Source: Belliella alkalica
Lineage (GTDB): Bacteria > Bacteroidota > Bacteroidia > Cytophagales > Cyclobacteriaceae
Assembly (NCBI RefSeq): GCF_022549785.1
Contig: NZ_JAKZGO010000001.1
Coordinates: 534,936 to 598,935, forward strand
Direction: 5' to 3'
Length of the DNA: 64,000 bases
Shown: in pieces, positions 37,148 through 46,521 of the stretch
Numbering within the stretch: the stretch's first letter is position 1
How the letters are laid out: every line of letters starts with the position of its first letter
Notes under the pieces: model-generated
Seen by the model: the letters and a program-made list of their open reading frames with translations, nothing else
What the model was told of the DNA's origin: nothing
Database searches by the model: none
Made by a program: the position numbers and the translations under genes

Positions 37148-37900
37148 TTAATATTTCAAAATCCAAATTGCATCTCCAAATTCACCTTTTGCTTTTTCCC
37201 AAGCTTCAGTGGCCGTTTCTATATTGTCAAACTTACCAACGGCAATACGGTAATTTTTGATATCTCCATAAGGAAAAATGATCCATGTATCATGACCTTT
37301 CTCCAAATATTGCTGAACTTCTTGTCTTGCATATCTCTCAGCGACCACACTTCCCACTACAATAAAATATCTTGGACTTGCTTCCCTACTATTGATTATT
37401 GTCAATTCAGGTTCTGTAGTTGCTGCGATTATTTCTTCTTCTTCAACTTCAGCAGTCTCTTCTTCTACATTATCCTCTGTATCTATTTCTGCTGTAACTA
37501 AGCTTGAAACTTCTTCTGGCTCTTGGTTTGCTTCTATTGATTCAGAAACTTTACCTTGATCTGAATTTGGGACGTAGTACAAGAAATAAGCCATACTTCC
37601 CAAAACTACCAACATCAGCAAAACTAAACCAATTACCATCGGGGTCGTAGATTTTTTCTTCTCAACGATCTTATGTTCGTTGATTTGTTTTTTCGCTTCA
37701 GGCTTTTGTTCAATAATTGTACTTTCAATTACTTTTGTTGGTATCTGTTGACTTTCAACCTCTTCTATTGATTCTATTTGTTGTTCTTGCCCAACTATTT
37801 CATCAATATTTTCACTTAAGTCATTGAGAGGCACTAATTCCACAAAAGGAAAACCATAGTCCTTATCCTGATCATCTATGTTGTTTTTATTTTCCTTCAT
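37148..37900 (-). CDS. SPOR-domain membrane protein
   Basis: Single-pass protein of 250 residues. An acidic N-terminal cytoplasmic part (1-85) precedes a transmembrane helix (about 87-110) and an acidic Glu/Ala/Thr-rich linker with repeated EEE stretches. A C-terminal SPOR domain (about 176-250, YFIVVGSVVAERYA to WILKY) would bind denuded peptidoglycan, often at division sites. In this operon it would tie the Tol/Ton-like machinery to the wall; that is inference. Only 1 base separates it from the ExbB gene, whereas 92 bases separate it from the gene upstream. Confidence 0.87.
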   Translation of the reverse strand: MKENKNNIDDQDKDYGFPFVELVPLNDLSENIDEIVGQEQQIESIEEVESQQIPTKVIESTIIEQKPEAKKQINEHKIVEKKKSTTPMVIGLVLLMLVVLGSMAYFLYYVPNSDQGKVSESIEANQEPEEVSSLVTAEIDTEDNVEEETAEVEEEEIIAATTEPELTIINSREASPRYFIVVGSVVAERYARQEVQQYLEKGHDTWIIFPYGDIKNYRIAVGKFDNIETATEAWEKAKGEFGDAIWILKY

Positions 37901-37992
37901 TGTCTGTCAATTCTTTTCCTAATTCAATCTACGAAACTAAGACAAATGGATCAATTCACAAATTATCGAATCCAAGGATTGTCTTAATGCAC

Positions 37993-39657
37993 TTAAAACT
38001 TAACTGTCAAGCCACCAATTCCTTGGATTCCTCTTACCGGGTAATTCAAGAATCTTTGATTTGATTGATTGAGCAAGTTATTGCCTACTGCAAATACTGA
38101 TATTTGATTGTTGATTTTATAGTCAAGTTTAAGGTTCAAGTCAAAGATCATAGGCAATGTTTCGCTCACATCCAAAGTAGGTTTATAAGCAACTATTCCC
38201 CCCATTGCATTAACATTGGCATTGATCAGGAATTTTTCGGTTGGTTTGAATGTGTTTCCCAGACTTAACTCCCACTCCGGTCTGTGAAATGCTGCATCTA
38301 GGTCATTGAGTGTATATTGATAGTAATTGACAGAGCCAGTCAATTTGTACCAATCCTGATATTCCCAACCAACGCTAGCTGTATAATTTATTACTCTCGT
38401 ATCAGAATCATATACCATATTGAATCTCAAACTGTCGCTTGGAGAAGTAGTGAAAAAATGCATGTTTGCATACTTGCCTACATTCACCCCCGCTTCATAT
38501 GTTAGTTCACCATTGATTGTCCCCTTTACTCCAGCACTTGCGACAAAATTCTGAATGGTATTCAGCAACTCGGCACTAGGCCCTAAAAAGGGATTTTCCA
38601 TTACAAAATCATAATAGGTTTTTCTAATCACATCACCTTCAACTCCGGCATAAACACCAAAGGCTTCATCTAACATGTAGCTTCCTGAAATTGCCGGAAA
38701 TATGTGGAAATCTGATTTTTTATTAGTCGTAATGTCATTTTCAAATACAATATTTGCACCTGCCAAAACACTCAAGCCCTGTCTTCTGTATTCCACATAA
38801 GGTTTGATCTTGAAATAATTTCTGTTGATATCTCCATAAAATTCATCTGAAGGAGTAGTCAATGATAAATTTGCATCAACAGCCGTTCTGAGGTTTTCAT
38901 TATACCAAAAATCCGCTCTCCCATTGATTCCAATTTCATTTTCAACAGCCATGAAACTATCATTAAAAAGCCTCACGTTTAGATTTGCATCATAATTCAA
39001 ATCTGACATCTTTTCCAAATTCGAAATTCCTGCCTTTATTTTGAATGTATTGAAAATATTTTGGGTAGTAACAAATTCCTGCAAATTCACATTTTCTGGA
39101 TCATATCCATAGAAATTGTACAAATCCCTATTGTAATCTACGTGGCCGTACAACTCAAAGTAATCTTTGAACAATGTCCCATCTACACCTACAGATGTAT
39201 GGTTTTCTGCAGAGTTCCTTCCACCTATTGGACCTGTATAAAAACCTTCATGCTTAACTTTTGCACCTATATTAAAATCTCCATCTTCCCATAGATTATA
39301 TCTCGCTTCTACAATTGGGGAAGAATAGTTTCCATAACCAACTCTTACAAAACCTGGGAACAACTCTTCATTGCTTCTCGGAAATTGCTTGAGGGAAGCT
39401 TCTGGTGCTATCTCTAAAGGCGGTAAATTCAGAAAAAATGGTTTGACCAAATAGTTGAAATTTGCTGTGCTTTTAGGAGTTGGCAATACAGGAATTCTTT
39501 CGAAATTCCTCGGCTGAACAGGCACTGTCAAAACCCTATCCTTTCTTATCACAAATTCTTGATCCTGAACCTCACCTCTTTGCTGTGCAAAGCTTGGCAG
39601 AGTCAATCCGAAGAAAAATACAATAAGTATATATCTGAAAATCAAATTCTTATTCAT
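37993..39657 (-). CDS. Outer-membrane beta-barrel protein
   Basis: 554 residues with a signal peptide (about 1-25, ending SFAQ). The mature part begins with a Pro-rich stretch (VLTVPVQPRNFERIPVLPTP) and continues as alternating hydrophobic strands with aromatic girdles, ending in GGLTVKF, a typical barrel C-terminus. The strands resemble those of TonB-dependent receptors, but there is no plug domain. Length and position beside TPR and SPOR genes suggest a conserved Cytophagales envelope protein; its function is unknown. It lies 26 bases after the large TPR gene and is probably co-transcribed. Confidence 0.75.
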   Translation of the reverse strand: MNKNLIFRYILIVFFFGLTLPSFAQQRGEVQDQEFVIRKDRVLTVPVQPRNFERIPVLPTPKSTANFNYLVKPFFLNLPPLEIAPEASLKQFPRSNEELFPGFVRVGYGNYSSPIVEARYNLWEDGDFNIGAKVKHEGFYTGPIGGRNSAENHTSVGVDGTLFKDYFELYGHVDYNRDLYNFYGYDPENVNLQEFVTTQNIFNTFKIKAGISNLEKMSDLNYDANLNVRLFNDSFMAVENEIGINGRADFWYNENLRTAVDANLSLTTPSDEFYGDINRNYFKIKPYVEYRRQGLSVLAGANIVFENDITTNKKSDFHIFPAISGSYMLDEAFGVYAGVEGDVIRKTYYDFVMENPFLGPSAELLNTIQNFVASAGVKGTINGELTYEAGVNVGKYANMHFFTTSPSDSLRFNMVYDSDTRVINYTASVGWEYQDWYKLTGSVNYYQYTLNDLDAAFHRPEWELSLGNTFKPTEKFLINANVNAMGGIVAYKPTLDVSETLPMIFDLNLKLDYKINNQISVFAVGNNLLNQSNQRFLNYPVRGIQGIGGLTVKF

Positions 39658-39683
39658 AACTATTTAAATATAATTCTCGGATT

Positions 39684-42671
39684 TTATTTGATTTTAGCTA
39701 ATTTTTCTTGAGCCATTTTTTTGATTCCTTCGTCTTGGGCCTGCTCTACTACTGATTCCAAGGTAGCTTTCGCTTGGAAATCTTCACCCAAAGCAAGGTA
39801 GTTATCCGAAAGAAGGATAAAGCATTTGCCATACCAATAAGCATGAGCAGAAAATGGTGCTGAGAAATCGAAAATTGCATCGTTAGATTGATTGTAATTT
39901 TTCTTCTTATTGTAGCTTTCTGCAAGAAGGTATAGACCTTCAGCGCCATGAACCGTTTTGTATTCATTAATTAATGTCATCAAAGCATCCTCAGCGGCGT
40001 TCACATTACCTGTTTGGAAAAAAGCTTTAGCTTTTAGCAACATTGCAGAGGGGATTGCATCTGCCATTACATTTCCCAAATTGATAATTCTGTCAGCATA
40101 AAAAACAGCTGAATCATATTTATTGGTGTAATAATGCGCATCCATCAACCCTTTGAAAGCTTCGTACTCTTCCAGTTTGTTTCTCGCACTTTTTGAAGAT
40201 TCACGCAAGTATGGAAGCGCCTTCTCATAATTTTTATTCTCTACTTCTATTGCTGCAATTCTTTGAACCGCCCTAAGCCTTTGCGGAGATTCTTTCAAAT
40301 TATCTAGTTGATAGAAAAACTTCAATGCTTCAGTTTTATTACCAAGTTTTGAATGAGCGTCACCAATAAAATAGGTCGCTTCTGCCCTGTTGGCTGATTG
40401 CGGATAGTTTTTCAAATATTCTTCAAAAGCTCGTATGGCCTGTTGGTTTGAATTTGAGAAGAATAGATTTTTCGCTGCCTCAAATTCTACATTTTGTAAG
40501 CTTTTATTATCTGGATTAGCATTTCTGTATCTAGACAGATAGTTGGAGAATTCCCCTGATCTGTTTTGCAAAGCCAAAGCTTCTTGAAGACCTACCAAAG
40601 CAGATTCTGAATTGGAAGAGTTTGGATGGTTTTCTAGGATTTTCTTATAATCATTGATCGTCTCTTCATACTGCTGTAGGGAATAACTGGCGATAGCCCT
40701 ACCTTCCAAAGCAAATGGAATAAATTGGCTATTGGGCCTTGACGTGATTAATCTGCTAAAACCACTTTTTGCTTCAGCATACCTTGTCATCTCCATATTT
40801 ATTTGAGCCTTTTGGAAGATTGCATCTTCCAAATATAAGCTTGATGGAAAGTTATCAATCACCCGATTCAGTTGATTGATGGCTTCTTGATTATTGTTTT
40901 GAAAATTATAAACTACTCCTGATCTAAAATGCGCATAATCAGTGTAATTATTACCTTCCCTTACAGCACGTTGGAAAGTATTCAGAGCGTCAGCAAACTT
41001 CTTCTGAACGTAATACGTGTCTCCCAATCTTATAATAGCATCATCATAATTTTCTTTATCTTCTGCTCTCTGAAGCTTGTCTGTATAAAGCTTAAATTGT
41101 GATTCTGCCTTTACATATTGCTGGGAGTTAAAATATGCATAGCCCAATCCATAATGTGATTTAATCAAATATGGGTCATTTGATCGAGGTCTTTGGGCTT
41201 GTAGTCTTTCATATGACTTTATTGCTTCTGGAAGATTTTCTCTTGCTGCATAATTCTCTGCTTTCCAGAAAAGCGCCTGATTTACCAAATCCTTATCAAC
41301 AGGTGTATTTATAGCCTTGTCAAAATACGCTGTTGCTAAATCATTTCTTTTGTCTCGATAATATACAATCCCTTGATAAAAAGAAACTTTCTGGTAAGCT
41401 GCATTGATCCGTGTTGATTTGCTAGGCATTCTTTCAATTTGCTCAATAGCACGCAAATAATTGCTAGTATTGATCAATGCATCGGCCAAAAGGTCCTCTG
41501 CTTCTTTAGCATATTGCCCTCTTGGATAAATCTCCAAATATGTATCAAGCCCGGTAACTGCTTCTTGAAAACTTCCCCTTTCGAGGTTTACCTTGGCATA
41601 ATTGATCAACGCTTCTTCCTTTATGTTGGGATCTGCATCACTTTTGTAGGCGGCATTGAAACTTGTAGAAGCAAATTGGGGATTATTCAATTTCAGATAA
41701 GAATGTCCGAGATAGTAGCTAGAAACCTGTCCAATCTTATCATTTTCGACTGCCGAAACTTTGAAATAATCTGTGGCACGCTGATAATTTTGTATTTCAT
41801 ATTGTGCAACACCAGCTTTGTAGATTTGTGGTCTTTCTAGAGTACCTTTTCTTGTATTTACAAATTCATCATATTGCTGACCCGCTTTTTGGAAATTTCT
41901 TTTTTCGAAATAGGCCTCCGCCAAATAAAGATGGATTTCTTCTTTTCTGTCAAGATTTTTCCTATTTGCTAAAACCGGCTCGGCATAAGAAATCAAATCA
42001 TCATACAATCCTTGTCTGTAGTAAACCCCTGACAACATATATGGCACTTTTGAAGTGTAAAAGTTCGACTTTTCTGCTTCTTTAAAATTTGCGATTGCAT
42101 CATTATAACGTTTATTTTCCATGTGGATAAATCCCGCATAGTAACTAGCGTCAGGTGTATATTCTGTTCTTTCTCTTTTTACAAGATTGAAATTGACCAA
42201 GGCATTGTTGTAATCCTCTAACTGAAACTGTGCATAGCCCATTTTGAAAAGGACTTCGGCCCTTTGTTCAGGCCAAATATTATCAACATCTACTTTTTGG
42301 TAAGCAGGAATAGCCTCTCTATAGTTTCTTCCTTCAAAAAAATAATTACCTAAAATATGAGCAGCTTCATTGATCTTTGGATGGTCAGGATGCTTTCTGA
42401 TAAAATTATAAGCCAGATCTGATGCACCAGGATTATCAATTTTCAATGCAGAAATAGCAAGGTGGAAGTCCACAAAGACCTCGTCATTTTTTGAGAGATT
42501 TTTATTTTTGAGTTCTTCGAATTCATATTTGGATGCACTAAAAAGTTGCTTATCAAATAACTCAAAATTATCGTCTAAAATTTTCTGTGATCCTGTTTGG
42601 TACAAGCCCGACTGAGCAAAAGATAGCTGAACGGTGATGGCCATCCAAAGCAATGCGAGAGTTTTCTTCAT
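39684..42671 (-). CDS. Exported TPR protein
   Basis: 995-residue protein with a signal peptide (about 1-19, ending SFAQ) and almost nothing but tetratricopeptide repeats (at least 20 units by eye, for example YREAIPAYQKV, YNNALVNFNLVK, YVKAESQFKLY, YAEAKSGFSRL). The repeats would form a long solenoid in the periplasm or on the inner face of the outer membrane. It probably acts as a scaffold for envelope assembly, as the neighbouring barrel, SPOR and Tol/Ton genes suggest. It lies 16 bases after holA. Confidence 0.85.
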   Translation of the reverse strand: MKKTLALLWMAITVQLSFAQSGLYQTGSQKILDDNFELFDKQLFSASKYEFEELKNKNLSKNDEVFVDFHLAISALKIDNPGASDLAYNFIRKHPDHPKINEAAHILGNYFFEGRNYREAIPAYQKVDVDNIWPEQRAEVLFKMGYAQFQLEDYNNALVNFNLVKRERTEYTPDASYYAGFIHMENKRYNDAIANFKEAEKSNFYTSKVPYMLSGVYYRQGLYDDLISYAEPVLANRKNLDRKEEIHLYLAEAYFEKRNFQKAGQQYDEFVNTRKGTLERPQIYKAGVAQYEIQNYQRATDYFKVSAVENDKIGQVSSYYLGHSYLKLNNPQFASTSFNAAYKSDADPNIKEEALINYAKVNLERGSFQEAVTGLDTYLEIYPRGQYAKEAEDLLADALINTSNYLRAIEQIERMPSKSTRINAAYQKVSFYQGIVYYRDKRNDLATAYFDKAINTPVDKDLVNQALFWKAENYAARENLPEAIKSYERLQAQRPRSNDPYLIKSHYGLGYAYFNSQQYVKAESQFKLYTDKLQRAEDKENYDDAIIRLGDTYYVQKKFADALNTFQRAVREGNNYTDYAHFRSGVVYNFQNNNQEAINQLNRVIDNFPSSLYLEDAIFQKAQINMEMTRYAEAKSGFSRLITSRPNSQFIPFALEGRAIASYSLQQYEETINDYKKILENHPNSSNSESALVGLQEALALQNRSGEFSNYLSRYRNANPDNKSLQNVEFEAAKNLFFSNSNQQAIRAFEEYLKNYPQSANRAEATYFIGDAHSKLGNKTEALKFFYQLDNLKESPQRLRAVQRIAAIEVENKNYEKALPYLRESSKSARNKLEEYEAFKGLMDAHYYTNKYDSAVFYADRIINLGNVMADAIPSAMLLKAKAFFQTGNVNAAEDALMTLINEYKTVHGAEGLYLLAESYNKKKNYNQSNDAIFDFSAPFSAHAYWYGKCFILLSDNYLALGEDFQAKATLESVVEQAQDEGIKKMAQEKLAKIK

Positions 42672-42687
42672 AATGTCAATATGCTGG

Positions 42688-43710
42688 TTAATGCATAATT
42701 TTGAATATCAATTCTTTAAGGATTTGGGACTCATCCATCCCGTTGGCATCTACGCCTTTCGATCGAAGATCTGCCTCTTTAATGTATTCGAAGGCATCAA
42801 TAACCTTGCCCAAATGATAATTTTTGGCAGCTATGGTGTATTCTTTTACGAAGTAAGGATTCACTCCTAATTTTCTAGCCAAATCAGCATCAGACGCACC
42901 TTTCATATCATGGGTAATTGCAATTTTACTGAAGTAGTTGTACATCAAAGCTATCATCGGGATTAATGGGTGACCTTTGGGGTTTTGTCCAAAATAATGA
43001 ACGATTTTATTAGCTTTTATTATATCCTTTACTCCTATTGCTTTGGTGAGCTCAAAATTGTTGAAATCCTTGTTGATACCTACATACTTGTGGACATGGC
43101 TGGAATCAATCTGTGTTTTCTCAGTAAAGTTAATCAGCATTTTGCCGATTTCATTGGTCATCACCTCAAGGTTGTTTCCGATACTTTCTGCTAGCAAAGT
43201 CGCTGTTTTATTATCAATTTTGTGCCCTTTTAAAGTGATATAGTTTTCAACCCAAGCTGCCAATTTATATTCAGGTACTTTTTCTGATTTGACAAGAATT
43301 GCCTTTTTATCCAATTCCTTGGACAAAGCTTTTCTACCATCCAAAACTTTATACTTATGTGCAAATACCAAAATAGTACTTGGAAGTGGATTTTGAATGT
43401 AATTCAAAAGTAGGGTATCCGTATCTTCTTTTCCTAAATTCGGAATGTTTTGAGCCTCTTTGACAATTACAACTTGACGATCAGCCATCATTGGAAATCG
43501 TCTTGCATTCCCAATTACAGAACTCATTTGGGAGTCTTTACCATACATGACTGTTTGGTTGAAACCCTTTTCATGCTCTGGGATAGCGTTTTTTTCTATA
43601 AAATCTGTGATTTCATCAATGTAAAAAGGCTCTTCACCTTGCAAAAAATAAATGGGGGCATATTTACCTGCTTTCAGGTCTTTGATTACGTCTTCTGGTT
43701 TACTTGGCAT
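42688..43710 (-). CDS. holA: DNA polymerase III subunit delta
   Basis: Clamp-loader subunit that opens the sliding clamp; cytoplasmic. The 340 residues show the HolA order: an N-terminal region with YFLQGEEPFYIDEITDFIE (about 21-39), GNARRFPMMADRQVVIVKEAQ (about 67-87), KALSKELDKKA, a middle domain with LAESIGNNLEVMTNEIGKMLI, and a helical C-terminal collar domain. The helicase-type P-loop is absent, as expected for delta. It is the first gene of the minus-strand block. A TATCTTTG box lies 18-25 bases upstream of the ATG. Confidence 0.92.
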   Translation of the reverse strand: MPSKPEDVIKDLKAGKYAPIYFLQGEEPFYIDEITDFIEKNAIPEHEKGFNQTVMYGKDSQMSSVIGNARRFPMMADRQVVIVKEAQNIPNLGKEDTDTLLLNYIQNPLPSTILVFAHKYKVLDGRKALSKELDKKAILVKSEKVPEYKLAAWVENYITLKGHKIDNKTATLLAESIGNNLEVMTNEIGKMLINFTEKTQIDSSHVHKYVGINKDFNNFELTKAIGVKDIIKANKIVHYFGQNPKGHPLIPMIALMYNYFSKIAITHDMKGASDADLARKLGVNPYFVKEYTIAAKNYHLGKVIDAFEYIKEADLRSKGVDANGMDESQILKELIFKIMH

Positions 43711-43727
43711 AGCTAAAGTTTACAGTT

Positions 43728-43735
43728 CAAAGATA
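43728..43735 (-). promoter_or_regulatory. Candidate -7 box for holA
   Basis: TATCTTTG on the minus strand fits TAnnTTTG and predicts a leader of about 10 bases. The overlapping plus-strand region also carries a box for the divergent TPR gene. Confidence 0.45.
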
Positions 43736-43803
43736 GAAAGTTTTCATCTTTTCTAAAGCCTAATTTTAATCCAAAAGTATATAAATCTAAACTTTCTAGG
43801 GCA

Positions 43804-43811
43804 TATTTTTG
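43804..43811 (+). promoter_or_regulatory. Candidate -7 box for the TPR gene at 43839
   Basis: TATTTTTG matches TAnnTTTG and lies 28 bases before the GTG start. Confidence 0.4.
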
Positions 43812-43838
43812 TATTTGTATAGAACAAAATAAAATCAA

Positions 43839-44549
43839 GTGGCAAATTTTGAAATAGGAGTTGGATACTTTAAGGAAGGAAAGTTTAAAGAAGCTTTGGA
43901 TGCTGTAAACTCTTGCATTGAAGAAGATGTAAATAATACAGAGTATTACTTTTTCCGAGCTAGGGTTCATTCTCGAATGGGAAATTTTAGCTTGGCACTA
44001 GAGGACTTCGACTATCTGATACAATTCGAACCTTATAATGCGAGCTATATTAGTGACCGTGCGGTAGTTTTACATCTATTGAAAAGAAATGAAGAAGCAG
44101 CAACGGAATTTGACAGAGCTTTGAATTTGGAGCCGGGAAATCCGTATCGATATTCAAGCAGGGCTTACTTCAGAGATAGGATTGGGGATTTTCAAGGTGC
44201 TTTAGATGATTATGATAAAGCGATAGAAATGGATCCGGAGGACGCAGTAGCTTACAACAACCGTGGATTGGTAGAGGAGAAAATGGGCTACATCTCACGA
44301 TCAAAGAAAAGCTTCGAAAAAGCAGATGATTTGGTAGGTTACAAACCAAAAAATCTAAGTGAGGAAAAACCAAAGTCTGATACAGAAAAAACCAAATCGA
44401 CATTTTCCATGCCGAAGCAGGAAAATGCCGATAAATCTATATCATTTGAAAAGTATATGAACATATTCAAGAAAGTCTTCACAGACAAATCAACTTGGAG
44501 TGAGTTTGTAGACTTTATTGGGTCTGGGTTTAAGAATAAAAATTCTTAA
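43839..44549 (+). CDS. TPR protein, cytoplasmic
   Basis: 236 residues without signal peptide. Four to five consecutive TPR units cover about 1-165 (YFKEGKFKEALDAVNSCIE, YFFRARVHSRMGNFSLALEDFDYLI, YNNRGLVEEKMGYISRSKKSFEK). A charged linker of about 40 residues and a short C-terminal segment (SFEKYMNIFKKVFTDKSTWSEF) follow. It is a protein-contact module with no named partner. The start is a GTG; no ATG fits the first repeat. Its stop overlaps the end of the convergent stress-protein gene by 4 bases. A strong hairpin with a T-tract lies inside that gene (44615-44642) and may end its transcript. Confidence 0.82.
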   Translation: MANFEIGVGYFKEGKFKEALDAVNSCIEEDVNNTEYYFFRARVHSRMGNFSLALEDFDYLIQFEPYNASYISDRAVVLHLLKRNEEAATEFDRALNLEPGNPYRYSSRAYFRDRIGDFQGALDDYDKAIEMDPEDAVAYNNRGLVEEKMGYISRSKKSFEKADDLVGYKPKNLSEEKPKSDTEKTKSTFSMPKQENADKSISFEKYMNIFKKVFTDKSTWSEFVDFIGSGFKNKNS

Positions 44550-45388
44550 GGATTCTTGATAACAAAAAGTGGCTTATTGATAAAATAAGACATTTTTTTA
44601 GATAAATTTTGCGCAAAGAGTTGGTCAAACCAACTCTTTTTTGTGCTAAGCGTAATTAGCATGTCACCTTTTGCTGTGATCAAGTAATTCTCTAGGCCAA
44701 GCCCAGGCAAGTCTCTATAAGATTTAAGTACAAAAGCTACCTTTTCACTCTTTATAAAAGGCGTAATTTCACTTATCATTGATTGGTGCATCAACTTGTC
44801 AATGATTCCTGATTTAGAACTCACATGGACAAGATCTATTTCTGACTCAAAAAAACCAGCAAGCTCAACAACCTTCTGAATTGCAAGTTTGTCTTCTTCA
44901 TGATAATCAGTAGCATATACAAATTTTCGTGGTGCTTTAAAAAAGACTTTCCTAGGGATCAGCATCACATCTATATTTGCTTTTTCAATCAAAGTCGATG
45001 ACCTTGTTCCAACGAATTTCTTTTTGAAATCATTGACACCTTCTGTGCCCATTACGATCAAATCTACTTTATTATCATCGGCAAACTCCAAAATAGTATC
45101 AACTATTTCTCCCTCTTTTATTTCAAAAGAGCAAGATTTAAGCCCTTTTGGGATACTTTCTTCACTTACGGCATGGACCAAATTACGCAGCTTTTTTTGG
45201 ATAAAACCATATGGATCAGCCGCTCCGACTTCTTTGGAGGCTAATTTGTGATAATCCTCCATATTTGGAACATGTAAAATAATAAGACTAGCCCCATATT
45301 TTTCTCCTAATTTTGCAGCATACTCGATTGCATTTAGCGAACATTCAGAAAAATCTACTGGGCATACGATTTTAAAATTATTATGCAT
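44546..45388 (-). CDS. Two-domain universal stress protein
   Basis: 280 residues made of two UspA-fold halves. The first (about 1-145) begins KIVCPVDFSECSLNAIEYAAKLGEKYG and ends with VMGTEGVNDFKKKFVGTRSSTLIEKANIDVMLIPR, where the G-x(2)-G-x(9)-G(S/T) nucleotide loop is partly kept (GTEG, VGTRSS). The second (about 150-280) is degenerate (FVYATDYHEEDKLAIQKV, ending FVIKNP) and lacks the loop. The stress-protein role is by family only; the true ligand is unknown. It sits 10 bases after the hydroxyacid dehydrogenase gene, so the two may be an operon. Confidence 0.85.
   Translation of the reverse strand: MHNNFKIVCPVDFSECSLNAIEYAAKLGEKYGASLIILHVPNMEDYHKLASKEVGAADPYGFIQKKLRNLVHAVSEESIPKGLKSCSFEIKEGEIVDTILEFADDNKVDLIVMGTEGVNDFKKKFVGTRSSTLIEKANIDVMLIPRKVFFKAPRKFVYATDYHEEDKLAIQKVVELAGFFESEIDLVHVSSKSGIIDKLMHQSMISEITPFIKSEKVAFVLKSYRDLPGLGLENYLITAKGDMLITLSTKKSWFDQLFAQNLSKKMSYFINKPLFVIKNP
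44615..44642 (+). terminator. Terminator-like hairpin inside the stress-protein gene
   Basis: AAAGAGTTGG and CCAACTCTTT pair perfectly around the loop TCAAA, and six T residues end the structure (44637-44642). On the plus strand this is a textbook intrinsic terminator, 66 bases after the TPR gene's stop, but it is embedded in the opposite gene's coding sequence. Confidence 0.65.
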
Positions 45389-45398
45389 TTTTTATTCT

Positions 45399-46319
45399 TT
45401 AATAGCCTTTCCTTCTATCGATGGAATTTTTTAAAAATTGATTATTCAATAAACGGTTATAATTTTCAACAATTTGAGGAGCTGCAGCATCCGGATTTGT
45501 CACACTGGCTATGTGAGGCGTAACAGTTATTTTCTCTTCAACCCAAAAAGGATGGTCGGTTGGAAGTGGTTCTGTTCTAAAAACATCTATCAAAGCTCCA
45601 GAGATTTGACCTTCTCTTATTGCTTCCAAAAGATCCTCTTCCACCAAATGTTTACCCCGTGCTACATTTATAATGTATGTTCCTGTACTGCATTTTCTAA
45701 AAAAGTCCTTGTTTAGAAAATCCTCAGTTTCGTTGGTCAAAGGTAGCAAACAAATAATTAAGTTCACTTTTTTGAGTAGTAATTCTAATTCGTCGCCGTA
45801 ATAATAAGGAAAATCCAAACCGCTTTTTGCAGAATTCCCATATCCTGAAACTTTAATATTGAGTGATTTGAGTTTTCTGATCACATCACCGCCTAACTCT
45901 CCTACCCCAAGAACTCCTACGTGCACATCTATTTCAGGGTTTGTCATATCCCAATTTTTGTTGGCTTGCTGTTGGCTATACCTTGTGATTTGTCTATGAA
46001 AATTGAGAACTCCCATTACGCAATAGTTCGTCATTGAAAAAGTAAGTTTATCATCGACTATTCTAGTGATTGGCAAATTGGGATCAATGGTTTCATCAGA
46101 CAAAATATGATCAACACCAGCTCCCATAGAGCATATAAGTTTCAAATTACTGAATTCCTTCAAAATTCCTTTTGGATGCTGCCACAATAAAACAACTTCA
46201 ACATCGTCTTTTCGTGTGATGTTTGGATAAATTTGAATATCAATGCTATCATCGATTTCCTTGATTTTCTGAACCCAAACACTTGGATTTCTATTCGGTG
46301 AAATAATTGCTATCCCCAT
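45399..46319 (-). CDS. D-2-hydroxyacid dehydrogenase (GhrA-like)
   Basis: NAD(P)H-dependent reductase of 2-keto acids such as glyoxylate or hydroxypyruvate; 306 residues. Cofactor loop VGVLGVGELGGDVI (about 134-147), substrate Arg in INVARGKHLVEEDLL (about 217-231), the DVFRTEPLP segment with the catalytic Glu, and the catalytic His in TPHIASVT. An aliphatic N-terminal domain with LICSMGAGVDHI is as in GhrA. The substrate is inferred from family. It lies directly upstream of the stress-protein gene on the same strand. Confidence 0.87.
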   Translation of the reverse strand: MGIAIISPNRNPSVWVQKIKEIDDSIDIQIYPNITRKDDVEVVLLWQHPKGILKEFSNLKLICSMGAGVDHILSDETIDPNLPITRIVDDKLTFSMTNYCVMGVLNFHRQITRYSQQQANKNWDMTNPEIDVHVGVLGVGELGGDVIRKLKSLNIKVSGYGNSAKSGLDFPYYYGDELELLLKKVNLIICLLPLTNETEDFLNKDFFRKCSTGTYIINVARGKHLVEEDLLEAIREGQISGALIDVFRTEPLPTDHPFWVEEKITVTPHIASVTNPDAAAPQIVENYNRLLNNQFLKNSIDRRKGY

Positions 46320-46521
46320 GAAAACTAAAGCGTTTTAATATTTAAAGTTAAAATGTCGAATTTTTAATATTCGATCGTTTGTTGCATAGCTAAAGAATCC
46401 CCAAATTTATAATCGGAATTTAGATATGACAAAGTAATAAGTCAAAAGTTAGAACTTAATATTGCTCTTCATTACAAGTATCTTAAAAGCAAATATAATT
46501 TTAATAAATAAACATACAAAA

